The position numbers were made by a program, and so were the translations under genes. Under the pieces are notes generated by a model. The model was given only the letters and a program-made list of their open reading frames with translations. It did no database searches and was not told where the DNA came from. DNA of 64,000 nt from Candidatus Omnitrophota bacterium. Lineage in GTDB: Bacteria; Hinthialibacterota; Hinthialibacteria; Hinthialibacterales; Hinthialibacteraceae. Shown here piece by piece: positions 8,728-18,310 of this stretch; positions within the stretch are counted from its first letter, which is position 1; every line of letters begins with the position of its first letter. The stretch is from assembly GCA_003598175.1 (NCBI GenBank), contig QZKN01000043.1:1-64000 (forward strand), in the 5' to 3' direction.

Positions 8728-11547
8728 ATGATGCTTCATACCAACTCACAATTCGTTAAAATGATATATATCATGAAATTGTTCCGATTGGTGTTGCTGT
8801 TCCTTTGCATTCCCTCATTCTCCCGAGCAGACCAATGGCGCACGTTCAAGTACGGCGATTCCATCAAATGCATGATCGCCGCCGATCACGCCGTCTGGAT
8901 CGGCGGCGAATCGGGCGCGTTACTCTACGACGTCGAAAAAGATTCGTTTTTGCGCGTGACAAAAGAAATCAATGGGCGCGGCGAGTCCCTGCAGCTCGCG
9001 GGCGCCATCGTGCGCGACATTGCCGTCGATCCGCGCGGGCGCGTATGGTTCGCCTGCTGGGATCGCACGCGCGAGGGATTGACGGGCGCGGGAATCACGG
9101 TAATGGACGCGATTGGCTTCACTTCCTTCGAGGAAAGCGGCATGTTGCCCTCCAACGAAGTCTATGCGCTCTGCGCGGATCCGCAGGGGCGCATTTGGGC
9201 GGGTACGGGAAAGGGAGTTGCCGTTTTCGACGAAAATCAATGGACGATATTCACCACCGACGACGGTCTCTATCGCAACGACGCGGTGGAAATCGCCGTC
9301 GGCCCAAACGGGCGGGTATGGTGCGGATTCTGGCGCGGCGTCAACGCTTTTTACGACGATCATTGGTGGCGCTGGGAGCGCAAACGGGTGGATTATGTGT
9401 ACAGCATTCTTCCCGGCAACGACAATCGCATCTACTGCGCGACGAAAGGCGGCCTGGCGATCTACGACGGAGAACGTTGGGAGTTCGCACTGAACCGCGG
9501 CGATCTGCGGAAACGCCTGATTTCCGACATGACGCAGGATCAAAACGGCCATATTTGGTGCGCATGGGGCGGTCTGGAGAAAGGGATTTCCGTTTTCGAC
9601 GGAAGCGAGTGGTCGCAACTCACGCACAGGAACACAAACCGAGGTTTGGCAAACGACCGCGCGATCGCCGTGGCTTCCGACCGTTACAACCGCATTTGGA
9701 TCGGCGATCGCGACGGCGCCGTTTCCATCCTGATTCCGGACGGCGCTCCCGACGTGGCCGTGCGGGCCATGAATCGGCAAAATCCTTCGCATGGACTTAC
9801 GCGGGGTTTTAAAAATTACGATTCGCAAATAGATGAACGATCCAAAATCGCGATATCGGTAGACAAGCGAGTTTCCCAAGAACGATATATCGCCGCGGCG
9901 ATATCGCAACATCAGGAAAACGAACAAGAGCAGCAAAACGAGGAGCCATCTGCGCCGGTTTTGCCGGCGCCGGCGGGAGACGCCACCGTTCAATTCAAAA
10001 TCACGACTCCCATCGAACTCGAATCCTCCACCGCCGCCGCGCCCTTCACCACTAATCAAAAATTATTGGAAATCACGGGCGGAATCGCCGCTACCAATAC
10101 CCAACTCGCCAAAATCGAAGTCAACGGATTTGAAGCGAAACTCAAACCGGCGGTGGATTTCGGTTTCGGCGGTCCTCCGATTTATCCGTTCGAAGCGACG
10201 GTGTTGCTTAACAACATCGAATTCATCCACATCGAGGCGTTCGATAAAAACGATCGATCACAAGGATTTCGCAATTACCCCTTACAGCTGCAAGGACCGA
10301 GCAAGGAAACGACAAAACCGAGCATTCGTTTCATCAAACCGGTGGTGACGGACGAGGAACTCGTCGCCGTGCGTAGCGGCGGCGGCCCGATCGAAGTGAA
10401 AATGACCAGCGCCAATAAAGGCATCGTGCGCGGATTGGTTCAGGACGATTCCGGCGTCGAAAATGTGCTGTTCAACGGTCAGGAGGTGGAATATCTGGTC
10501 GAAGCCTCCCCCACACATTTGGAAGAGGGCGGCATGAGCGGGGGAAAAAACGTCAAGTTTTTTGAACATCGTTTTGCGCTCGCGCCCGGCAACAATCGTT
10601 TCCGTCTTCAAATCGTTGATATTTTCAACAACGTCATGGAAATCCCGATGGATGTGCGCGTCCAAAAAGCGCTGGCCGATTCCATGTTTTACGATCGTAA
10701 TTACGCGTTGGTCGTCGGCATCGACGATTATCAGCGCTGGCGGCCTCTTGCAAATGCAGTTCGAGACGCGAAAGGGATTCGGGAGTTATTGCGGAACCGT
10801 TTTCATTTTCCTCCGGACAACATTTATGAATTGTATAATGAAGACGCTACTCTTGACGGAATCCGCAGCGCGTTCGGAGCCATCGCGAAAGCCGATCATG
10901 ACAGCCGCATCGTCATTTTTTTCGCCGGTCACGGGCAAACCATGACGACGCGTGATCGCCCAAAAGAAGGATTCCTCATTCCCAGCGACGGCGCGATGCC
11001 GGATGCGCGGACTTCCATGAGCGATGCCGCCGCTTCGTGGCTGAGCATGAAGGCAATCACCGAGCTGATCAGTCAATCCAAGGCCAAACACATCCTCCTC
11101 GTTCTCGATGCCTGTTATTCGGGTTTGTTAACCGCCAAACGCAGCGCTGTGTTCGGCGATTTTCGCGAGGTCGGCGAGGAAATCGGCTTCGGCGAAGAAA
11201 ACGCCCTCACCGCTGACTTTCTCCGTCTTTCCGCGTTGGAAGCGGTGGAAGTGATCACGGCGGGCGCGGAAAATGAGGAAGCGCTCGACGGCGGACCTGG
11301 CGGACATAGCTATTTCACGGGTTTATTGATCGAAGGCATCCAATCGGGAGAAGCGGATTTAAGCAAAGACGGCGTGGTCACATCGGAAGAATTGGGATCG
11401 TTCCTCTCCTATCAGGTGCAACTGGCGACATCCGGCAGACAACATCCCGCTTACTCGAAATTGCCGGGTTTTGAAGAGGAACGAGGCTTGGTTCTCTTTT
11501 CCCTCGCGGGACAGGATACGATTTTAACGTCCATGCTGCCGCGCTGA
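8728..11547 (+). CDS. Secreted beta-propeller - caspase-like (peptidase C14) fusion protein
   Basis: About 939 residues. A hydrophobic export segment (MKLFRLVLLFLCIPSFSRA) is followed by propeller blades to about residue 350 (GRVWFACWDR, GRIWAGTGKGVAVFDENQW, NRIWIGDRDGAVS). A Gln/Glu-rich linker and a ~280-residue beta region come next, then a C14 caspase-like domain from ~655. Its catalytic dyad is visible: His735 in FFAGHG and Cys796 in LDACYSG, with YALVVGIDDY at the domain start. Near the end, SKDGVVTSEELGSFL resembles a calcium-binding EF-hand-like element. ATG 8728 has AAGG just upstream, but ATG 8773 would place the signal peptide at the very N-terminus. It ends 4 bases before a convergent gene. 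Confidence 0.87.
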   Translation: MMLHTNSQFVKMIYIMKLFRLVLLFLCIPSFSRADQWRTFKYGDSIKCMIAADHAVWIGGESGALLYDVEKDSFLRVTKEINGRGESLQLAGAIVRDIAVDPRGRVWFACWDRTREGLTGAGITVMDAIGFTSFEESGMLPSNEVYALCADPQGRIWAGTGKGVAVFDENQWTIFTTDDGLYRNDAVEIAVGPNGRVWCGFWRGVNAFYDDHWWRWERKRVDYVYSILPGNDNRIYCATKGGLAIYDGERWEFALNRGDLRKRLISDMTQDQNGHIWCAWGGLEKGISVFDGSEWSQLTHRNTNRGLANDRAIAVASDRYNRIWIGDRDGAVSILIPDGAPDVAVRAMNRQNPSHGLTRGFKNYDSQIDERSKIAISVDKRVSQERYIAAAISQHQENEQEQQNEEPSAPVLPAPAGDATVQFKITTPIELESSTAAAPFTTNQKLLEITGGIAATNTQLAKIEVNGFEAKLKPAVDFGFGGPPIYPFEATVLLNNIEFIHIEAFDKNDRSQGFRNYPLQLQGPSKETTKPSIRFIKPVVTDEELVAVRSGGGPIEVKMTSANKGIVRGLVQDDSGVENVLFNGQEVEYLVEASPTHLEEGGMSGGKNVKFFEHRFALAPGNNRFRLQIVDIFNNVMEIPMDVRVQKALADSMFYDRNYALVVGIDDYQRWRPLANAVRDAKGIRELLRNRFHFPPDNIYELYNEDATLDGIRSAFGAIAKADHDSRIVIFFAGHGQTMTTRDRPKEGFLIPSDGAMPDARTSMSDAAASWLSMKAITELISQSKAKHILLVLDACYSGLLTAKRSAVFGDFREVGEEIGFGEENALTADFLRLSALEAVEVITAGAENEEALDGGPGGHSYFTGLLIEGIQSGEADLSKDGVVTSEELGSFLSYQVQLATSGRQHPAYSKLPGFEEERGLVLFSLAGQDTILTSMLPR

Positions 11548-11551
11548 CCGC

Positions 11552-12493
11552 TCATTGCGTATCCAACGTCCGCAGCAAGGGAGGATTGCGTATGATCGTG
11601 TACAAATGCCGCAGCCGTTCGCGGGAATAGGCGTCGTCAGGCAGAATGTCATTAATTATTTTCTCGTACATGCGGATCGCATCGTGATGCAGGCAGTTTG
11701 ATTCATACGTTTCCGCCAAAAGAGTGGGGTAGGCGGGATTGTCCCGTTCCTGGTTCATCAACGGCTGAAGGATTTCCTCAACCTGAGCAATGTTCGTTTC
11801 TTCTTCCGGCGTTAACAATCCCACGCGCAAACCATTTTCCTGCTGTAATTCCACTTTCTGCGCATTGATTTTTCTTACATAAACGTAATAGGCTTCTCCC
11901 GCGATCAGTTGCCGGCCGATCCGGTCTTCCGTCAAAAGTAATTCCGTCGTTGATAGTTTGGTTGGGTAGACAAATTGAGGCGTAACACCGACCACTTCGA
12001 TTTCATATTGTTCCCCTTCCGCCAACGGAGCAAATTGCAGGGTGATGGAGCGGTCTCGAATCCTGCTGTTGCGTGGATAAAGCAGCAGCGGCTCGTCATC
12101 CATCTTTCGCGTCGCGGCCTGCGCGCCCACATCGCTTCTGCCGGTTCCGCTCGCGAACATTCCCATGCCCAAACCCGCAATCACGCGGCCCGCTTCGCCG
12201 CCGGCGACGTTCAATTCCGCGTTCGCCGGGACGTTGATTAACTTTTTCTCGATTGTGACAAGAATCGCCTTCGAATCGGGACCGGTCATGACCCGATCGC
12301 CCATAAAAACCGAATCGCCGCGCGCCAACGGCGTCGCTTCCGATGTGGCGGTGCGGATGATGTTCACCGTCCCGCTGACAAACATCGTTTTTGCATACAA
12401 TTTCGCTGGCTCTTGCGCCCAAACGGGGAAAATCGATTGACTCATAACAATGAATCCAAAACAAAAAATGGAACACTTCAGGATTCCCAACAT
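11552..12493 (-). CDS. Secreted FecR-domain-like protein
   Basis: A 313-residue protein. The start at 12493 is set by GGGAGGA eight bases upstream and gives a signal peptide (MLGILKCSIFCFGFIVMSQSIFPVWAQ). Residues ~30-110 match the FecR-type beta fold: AKTMFVSGTVNIIR, LARGDSVFMGDRVMTGPDSKAILV, then an asparagine/alanine-rich hairpin. Residues ~145-220 look like a second beta-sandwich, and the last ~80 are TPR-like helices (NPAYPTLLAETYESNCLHHDAIRMYEKII). FecR domains usually sit in anti-sigma regulators; here no transmembrane anchor or sigma gene accompanies it, so a periplasmic or surface role is more likely. It converges tightly on the propeller-caspase gene. Confidence 0.7.
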   Translation of the reverse strand: MLGILKCSIFCFGFIVMSQSIFPVWAQEPAKLYAKTMFVSGTVNIIRTATSEATPLARGDSVFMGDRVMTGPDSKAILVTIEKKLINVPANAELNVAGGEAGRVIAGLGMGMFASGTGRSDVGAQAATRKMDDEPLLLYPRNSRIRDRSITLQFAPLAEGEQYEIEVVGVTPQFVYPTKLSTTELLLTEDRIGRQLIAGEAYYVYVRKINAQKVELQQENGLRVGLLTPEEETNIAQVEEILQPLMNQERDNPAYPTLLAETYESNCLHHDAIRMYEKIINDILPDDAYSRERLRHLYTIIRNPPLLRTLDTQ

Positions 12494-12774
12494 ACCATCC
12501 TCCCACATTCACGATCATCCATTCATTGCTATTTTACCACATTTCCCCGCGAGACTCATTATGGATGGATACAAAAAGGAAAGAATTGTGGAAATGTAAG
12601 AATTGATTCTTCGGCTATAGGCGTTTGGGATGCTGAACCGAATCCTTTATTTTTCAATATATTGCGAGATTCCATTATGCAATTTCGTTGTTTTGCTCTC
12701 TGCCGATATAATAAGAAAGGGTAGGCTCGAAACGAAGCGCAATTTTTTGAAGCTATTTATTTCAGGACGTTGTC

Positions 12775-12802
12775 TTGCCTGGTAAACTAGGATGAATACT
12801 AT
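12775..12802 (+). promoter_or_regulatory. Possible promoter of the subtilase gene
   Basis: TTGCCT (12775-12780) and TACTAT (12797-12802) are 16 bases apart, 20 bases before the ATG at 12823. The rest of the 12494-12822 gap between divergent genes shows no other clear signal. Confidence 0.35.
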
Positions 12803-12822
12803 TCGTTAATTCAATACAGGTT

Positions 12823-13569
12823 ATGAAAAAACAGTTATCGCTTGTTTTATTGTGCCTATTCGTTGTCGTTGGAAGTCTATCCGCGAAAACCGATAATCCA
12901 AAATCGACTCGAGACGTTATTCTGATCCTCCATACGTCCGCCGTGAGCGGAGCTGCGAAAGACGAGAATGGCGAATCGCTATACAAAGGCATCGCGGTCC
13001 GAAAACGGCAGGAACCGCAGCCGCATCTGCGGGAATTGGAAGCGCGCCGAAAGCAGCGGGAACGCGAACAGGATGGCGTGATTCGACGCCTGCAACGACT
13101 GTCGTCCGATATTCACATAAAACGCCAATTTACCGGCTTGATCCATGCGATCGCCGTCGAAATTCCGGTTGAGAACGAATCGGAAATTCGCTCCTGGCCG
13201 GAAATACGGAATATCTCTCCGAATCGTCGTTACAAACGCCTTCTTTTGGAAAGCAATCCGCTTATGAAGGTTTCTTCAGCGTGGGAAGAGTCGGGAGGAG
13301 CGGAGCAAGCGGGGCGCGGCGTCAAAATCGGCATTATCGACACGGGAATCGATTCGACGCACGTTATGTTCGACGACGAGGATTATCCGGTTCTCGATGG
13401 ATATCCGGTCGGGGATGCCGAATTTGCCAATCGCAAGATCATCGCGGCGCGTGTGTTTCCAAAAAGGGGAGATACGGCGGAGGAATCCACGCCGATGGAT
13501 CGCGACGGGCACGGCACGCACGTGGCGTCCTGCGCGGCGGGAGAATTGAATACGCCGTCGCCGCTGTGA
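12823..13569 (+). pseudogene. Subtilisin-like protease, N-terminal part ending at an in-frame TGA
   Basis: 248 codons before a TGA at 13567-13569. A signal peptide ([21 protein letters not shown]) and an inhibitor-I9-like propeptide lead into the S8 peptidase domain. The catalytic Asp173 ([11 protein letters not shown]) and His230 (DGHGTHVAS) are here. The same reading frame continues straight on after the TGA into the conserved ISGVAPQAYLGNYKVF segment and the catalytic Ser, so the two pieces are one gene by descent. Alone this fragment has no serine nucleophile and cannot be an active protease. See the next entry and the finding on possible readthrough. Confidence 0.85.
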
Positions 13570-16137
13570 TTGATTTCCGGCGTGGCGCCCCAGGCGTATC
13601 TAGGGAATTATAAAGTATTTACCACCGATTCGACTTATTCGGAACAAATTATCGCCGCGCTCGAAGCCTGCGTCGAAGATGGGATGGACGTTGTCAATTT
13701 AAGCCTGGGCAGCGAAGAGTTCATGGATCCGTTGTTTGATGCGGAATCGATCGCAATCAGGAACGCCATCGCGTCGGGAGTGGTTGTCGTTGCCGCCGCA
13801 GGCAATTCCGGCCTGACGGATACGATCGGGGGACCGGGCCAGATCGCCGAAGTGATCACGGTGGGATCGATTTCAAACGCACATGGTGGATCCAATCCTG
13901 ACGATTCGACGGAAACGTATATGAATGTATACGTGAATGGAAAAGTGATTTTGAGCCGGATCAACGTGATGATGGGGCAAAGTCCGCTCTATTATTCTTA
14001 CCCTCCTTCCGGCCGGTTTTTGCTGATCGACGCGGATCATTTGGATGGGGGTGGATATGGTGGAGTGCAGGATGGTTTGGTTTGCGAGTCGCTTCCTATC
14101 GATTCGGTGTCCGGCGTGTGGTTGTTGGCGCAACGGGGTCAGTGTACGTTCAGTTCGAAAATCGATCGTGTACAGGCGGCCGGCGGATGGGGGACGCTGA
14201 TTTATAATTCAAGCAACGCGAGTGAAGGGGTGAATTCTCCCGTTCCTAATCCATTGGTGGAAGGAACGAAAATTCCCTCTTTTTTTTCGAGTCGTACTGT
14301 CGGTTTGTTGATTAAGGAACATCTCAATAACCGGGATACGGTGGAAGTGGAGTTTTATGGAGTCACGCCTGAGGTTCGGAAACAGGAGCCGCTGCTGATG
14401 AGCTCGTTTTCCTCATTAGGCCCGTCTCTCGATTATTGTATCAAACCGGAATTGGTGGCTGTGGGGAAGGACAGCTTCGCCGCCACGCAGGATAATTATC
14501 CCGACGCGCAGCGATTCCTCAGCGACGAAGAAAACGGATTTGCCGTGAGCGGATTCAATTTCGGCGCGGGAACGAGTTTCTCGTCTCCCCGTGTTGCCGG
14601 CGCGGCCGCGCTGGTGAGGCAAATGCATCCTTCCTGGACTCCCGAACAAGTCAAATCGGCGCTTGTCACGGTTACGGATCGCCCGACCTCGTTAAGCACA
14701 ATAAGCGCCATGATTCGCGGAGGCGGGCACGTGAACGCCAGGCGCGCGATGACCATTCCGATTGTGGCGCTGCCGTCGACGTTGAGCTGGGGGCGCATGT
14801 TGCTCGTGGAAAAAACGACGGTGGAAAAACGCCTGACGGTGGAGAATGTTTCCGATGCATTCCAGTCGATTCGTCTGCAAATAGATTCTTTATCCACGCT
14901 GTTGGAATCTGCGGTTATCACGCCGGACGCGCTGAATTTACAAGTGGGCGAGCGGGGCGAGGCGGCGGTCATTCTGACATTGGAGCCGCCATCGAATGCG
15001 GGAAACGCCGTGGATTTGAATGCGGATGTGGTCATCACGACGGAAGAATCGAGCGAAGTGTTGAAAATACCAGTCTGGGCGAGGCTCAAGTCTGTTTCTT
15101 CACCGGGTAGTTCGGTTTTGTTGGTTGACGACGATCCCACCGGGATGTATCAAAGTCTTTACATCAATGCGCTTCGAACCGCCGGATACGCTTATACGGT
15201 GTGGGACAAAGACGAACACGGCGATTATCCCACACAACAATATATGCAGCATTTTCGCGTCGTGATTTGGTTTATGGCGACGAATTCGTTGAATTCGGTT
15301 TCGTCGGACCGGTACGTCGCCCAATACAATTCCCGCGTTCGATTTCAGGCGGAGTTGACTCATTATCTGGCGCAGGGCGGTAATTTGCTGCTTTCCGGCC
15401 AGGATTGGAGCGACGCGCATGAAACGACGTCGTTTGCGGCTCAGGTTTTTCATATTTATGGGTTCAACAGAGATCCGTTTATTTCCTATGATTCATTTGG
15501 CCGCATCCGTTCGCAAATTACGCAAATGAGTATTTCGAGCGCGGCGAATCATCCGATCGGAGATGGGCTTGGAACTCTTTCACTGGATTTCAGCACGAAT
15601 TTTCCCAACATGGCGGATACTCTTCTTGCTCATCGCGATGGGAAAGCGACGCCGTTGTTCAGCACGGATGTGAGGAACGGCGGGACGATCGGTGTGGCGA
15701 CGGAAAACACAACGTATCGCGCGGTTTTTCTTGCCTTTCCTCTTGAGCGGCTGTCGGTCAGGGACATGAATACGGTCATGGCGAGAGTGTTGCCGTGGCT
15801 GGAAAACGCCCCATTACGCACATTATCCATTCTTTCCATCGATCCGCCAAAGCAAGAGGATCCCTCGATCCCAACTGAAGTTCGACTTTCAGTCGCAGGA
15901 TTGAATTTTACGGTCGGCAATGCCGTATTTCTGGATGAAATCCCGCTCGATATTGCCTCGATCAATGCGGGTGAAACCGTGCATGTTCTCATTCCGGCGG
16001 GTTTGGTGGACGGCGTGTATGATGTGACGGTCATAACCGCGGATGGAAGATCGGCGCGATTGGAAAATGCGTTTCAGGTTGGAGATGGAGGTGTGGATAC
16101 GGCCGTTAAGGAATGGGGGATTTATCTGGAAATGTAA
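13570..16137 (+). pseudogene. Subtilisin-like protease, C-terminal part following the in-frame TGA
   Basis: About 855 residues in the same frame as the upstream fragment. It begins within the S8 domain (ISGVAPQAY) and has an inserted PA (protease-associated) domain (GLVCESLPI...LLAQRGQCTFSSKIDRVQAAGG). The catalytic Ser lies in GAGTSFSSPRVAGAAALV (bases 14575-14577). Fibronectin-like and beta-sandwich regions follow, then a TIG/IPT-type domain at the C-terminus. A TTG at 13570 could in principle start translation, but there is no binding site and no signal peptide, so export would fail. The stop codon TAA (16135-16137) lies inside a dispersed repeat, so the original C-terminus may have been altered by that insertion. 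Confidence 0.82.
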
Positions 16138-16194
16138 CGCCGGCATCCTGCCGGCTTTACCCGGAAAATGCCGCCGAGACGGCGGCGTTACATT
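16131..16194. repeat. Palindromic repeat (AATGTAACGCCG family), copy 1
   Basis: The ends AATGTAACGCCG (16131-16142) and CGGCGTTACATT (16183-16194) are inverted. Between them are stems around GCCGGCATCCTGCCGGC and GCCGCCGAGACGGCGGC. The reverse complement matches 35103-35164 with only a few differences. It provides the last sense codon and the TAA of the subtilase reading frame. Confidence 0.85.
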
Positions 16195-16231
16195 TTTTTC
16201 CTTCGTAATGATGGTTTGCTGCACAAAAAAC

Positions 16232-16260
16232 AAACCCTCCCGGCAAAACCGAGAGGGTTT
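16232..16260 (-). terminator. Rho-independent terminator of the FlgM-like gene
   Basis: AAACCCTC (16232-16239) pairs with GAGGGTTT (16253-16260), and read on the minus strand the stem is followed by TTTTTT. It lies 22 bases beyond the stop of the minus-strand gene. Confidence 0.8.
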
Positions 16261-16282
16261 GATGGTTGATTCGTGGTAGTGA

Positions 16283-16597
16283 TTAGTTGATGCCGAGAAT
16301 TTTCTTTGCCGTTTGTCTGGAGACTTCGATTCCGTCATATCCGCCGTTTTCCAAACGTTCTTTTGCCGCGTTGACCGCTTCGGGTCGTACATCCGGCTCT
16401 GCCTGGGCGGCGGCAACCAGTTTTTTGACGACTTGCGCTTCTTTTGCGCCTGCCGAGATCTCGATTCGATCTCCTGACGAAGAAGAGGGAGCGCTGGACG
16501 TTTCCTTGCCGCGCGTTCCGGGGCTTTTCGAGGTCGATCGCTCTGCAATGCGATTGGCTTGCTGCGCAGTATTGTTAATTCCTACTATGTCGACCAT
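16283..16597 (-). CDS. FlgM-like anti-sigma-28 factor, orphan
   Basis: A 104-residue protein. The first ~45 residues are Ser/Thr/Ala-rich and probably disordered, as in FlgM. The C-terminal half matches the anti-sigma-28 pattern: DRIEISAGAKEAQVVKKLV, a PDVRPEAV segment, then ERLENGGYDGIEVSRQTAKKIL, which parallels the family's I..G.Y.v....A..l ending. FlgM proteins bind FliA and hold back late flagellar genes. No flagellar gene is in the window, so target and role here are open. AAGGAG lies seven bases before the ATG. A strong terminator follows, and it is probably monocistronic. Confidence 0.72.
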   Translation of the reverse strand: MVDIVGINNTAQQANRIAERSTSKSPGTRGKETSSAPSSSSGDRIEISAGAKEAQVVKKLVAAAQAEPDVRPEAVNAAKERLENGGYDGIEVSRQTAKKILGIN

Positions 16598-16936
16598 GAT
16601 TCAACTCCTTGCTGCTGCCGCACTCCGGCGGCAAAACCTCAAACACCCTCTACGCTGATTTATAATATCATTATAACCGATTCTGTCGATACCTTCCGGT
16701 TTATCTGTTATTATCGTCCAAACTGTATCAAACTTGAATCATTTTTCCGGTAAGAACGTATCCTTTTTATTCTATCTTCATTGTGTTTAACGGATTCATT
16801 CAAAATGCAACAAGAGATACCATACTTTGCCACAAAATATCACGTGTTCATCATTTTACATTATCTCATCCGCGATGTTAATATCTTTATCGGCTTGGAT
16901 TGATGAAACTTGATTTTCCTCATGAAATAATGATCC
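16598..16936. other. Intergenic, AT-rich, no gene seen
   Basis: 339 bases between the 5' end of the FlgM-like gene and the 3' end of the glycosyltransferase gene. Apart from the ribosome binding site of the former, no convincing promoter, hairpin or small gene was recognised. Confidence 0.5.
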
Positions 16937-18205
16937 TCAATTCGTATGGTTGATTGGATTCGATGTTGCCTGCGAGTGCGCTTTCCATGAGAGTATCGAG
17001 TTTGATATGAATAGAAGCAGTAAACCGAAAAAATCCTTGTCGATCAGGAGTTGAGTAAATCCGTGGGGAATCCGTTGCGGAGGAAGGTAGATTTGAAGTA
17101 GGATAATGCCCGTAAGTGAAATAAACAGAGGGAGAAACAATCGTTTTTGAATGGAGAACCAAACAGAAAACGTTGCGGGGAGGAATGTCCAGGCGAGGGT
17201 GTAACCGGCCAGGCGCGGTGTGAGTAGTAAAATGCTGCATATTATCATGCACAGGATTTCCGTTGCGGCCGGATTGAATATCGATTGTTTTTCCCGTTGG
17301 TGGACGATGAAGGCCATGATCAGAAGTATGGCAACCGGAAAGAGTGGAATCAAGAGGGCAACCAACAGCGGAGATTCGAAAAGCGGTTGGGCAAAGTAGG
17401 TGTCCGAAAAGGATCGAAGTATGACAGTCGTGTAGGAGCAATTGTAAAAGCTTTGAACCTGCTCGTCCCACATGGTTTGCCAGACCGGACTTTGGAAATA
17501 CTGAATAAATCGGTGGAAATTTTCATAATCCAGCAAATTGGCCGCGCCAACGAACGCTAAAGCGACCGCCAGGGCGCGGAGGAATCGTTTTTCACGCAGG
17601 TGAAGGGGATACAATGCGAAAAGAAGGGGATACAGCTTCATCAACGAAGAAAAAGCAAGCAATGGGGCGGATATGCTCAGTTTTTTATGCTGCCAGGCCA
17701 TCAAACAACAAAGAAACAGCGTTGATTCGAATACCGCGATGTTACCGGCGTTGAAATCCAAGTCGATAGGGTAGTAGTGGATGGCAGCTCCTTGCAAAAT
17801 CATAAAAGCAAGAATGGTTTTATTCAATCGCATGATCGATAGCGACATGAAAATCGTTACTTCCAATGCTACGCATTTTAAAACCATCCATGAAAACGAT
17901 GCGGGGAAGTAGGGTATCCATCCGATCGGAGACAATAAACGGGCGGTCAGCGGGGGATATAAATATGACAAACCGGCATAACCGACGCCGTCGATTTCAT
18001 CCGCAAAATGTTGCATTTGCGCCGAATCGTAGATGTTGATTCCGCTCCAAATCGCTTTGGAGGCCAGGTAATATACCGCGAAATCCCATTGCCGCCGTGC
18101 GGCGTCGCTGTAGGCGAGGAAAAGAACGGCGAATCCCAGCAAAAAAGCGAGAATCTGCTGAAAACGGGAAAGAGGATGAAGAAAGAATTGCATAATTTGC
18201 TTCAT
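16937..18205 (-). CDS. GT87/DUF2029-type polytopic membrane glycosyltransferase
   Basis: A 422-residue protein with about ten hydrophobic segments spread along its length. The first periplasmic loop carries the family hallmark, WDFAVYYLASKAIWSGINIYD, where the acidic residue after the first membrane segment is thought to be catalytic, then YLYPPLTARLLSP. Proteins of this family move sugars, typically mannose or arabinose, from polyprenyl-phosphate donors to lipid or glycan acceptors on the outer face of the inner membrane. Several ATGs are near the N-terminus (18205, 18193); none has a strong binding site. Neighbours are not sugar genes, so the acceptor cannot be inferred. Confidence 0.78.
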   Translation of the reverse strand: MKQIMQFFLHPLSRFQQILAFLLGFAVLFLAYSDAARRQWDFAVYYLASKAIWSGINIYDSAQMQHFADEIDGVGYAGLSYLYPPLTARLLSPIGWIPYFPASFSWMVLKCVALEVTIFMSLSIMRLNKTILAFMILQGAAIHYYPIDLDFNAGNIAVFESTLFLCCLMAWQHKKLSISAPLLAFSSLMKLYPLLFALYPLHLREKRFLRALAVALAFVGAANLLDYENFHRFIQYFQSPVWQTMWDEQVQSFYNCSYTTVILRSFSDTYFAQPLFESPLLVALLIPLFPVAILLIMAFIVHQREKQSIFNPAATEILCMIICSILLLTPRLAGYTLAWTFLPATFSVWFSIQKRLFLPLFISLTGIILLQIYLPPQRIPHGFTQLLIDKDFFGLLLLFISNSILSWKAHSQATSNPINHTN

Positions 18206-18310
18206 ACGGTATGTTATGAAAGATTATACAGGTTTGAAAGAGGGACGGATGCGCTTATGGAAAATGGCAAGGCAGGAATCGTGTAGCGACGGTGAATAGG
18301 AAATCAACCA

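Noticed and set aside
13567-13569. TGA read as glycine or selenocysteine by an alternative code
   Set aside because: TGA ends several clear genes here (for example the propeller-caspase and ECF sigma genes), so it is not reassigned, and the position is not a redox-active site.
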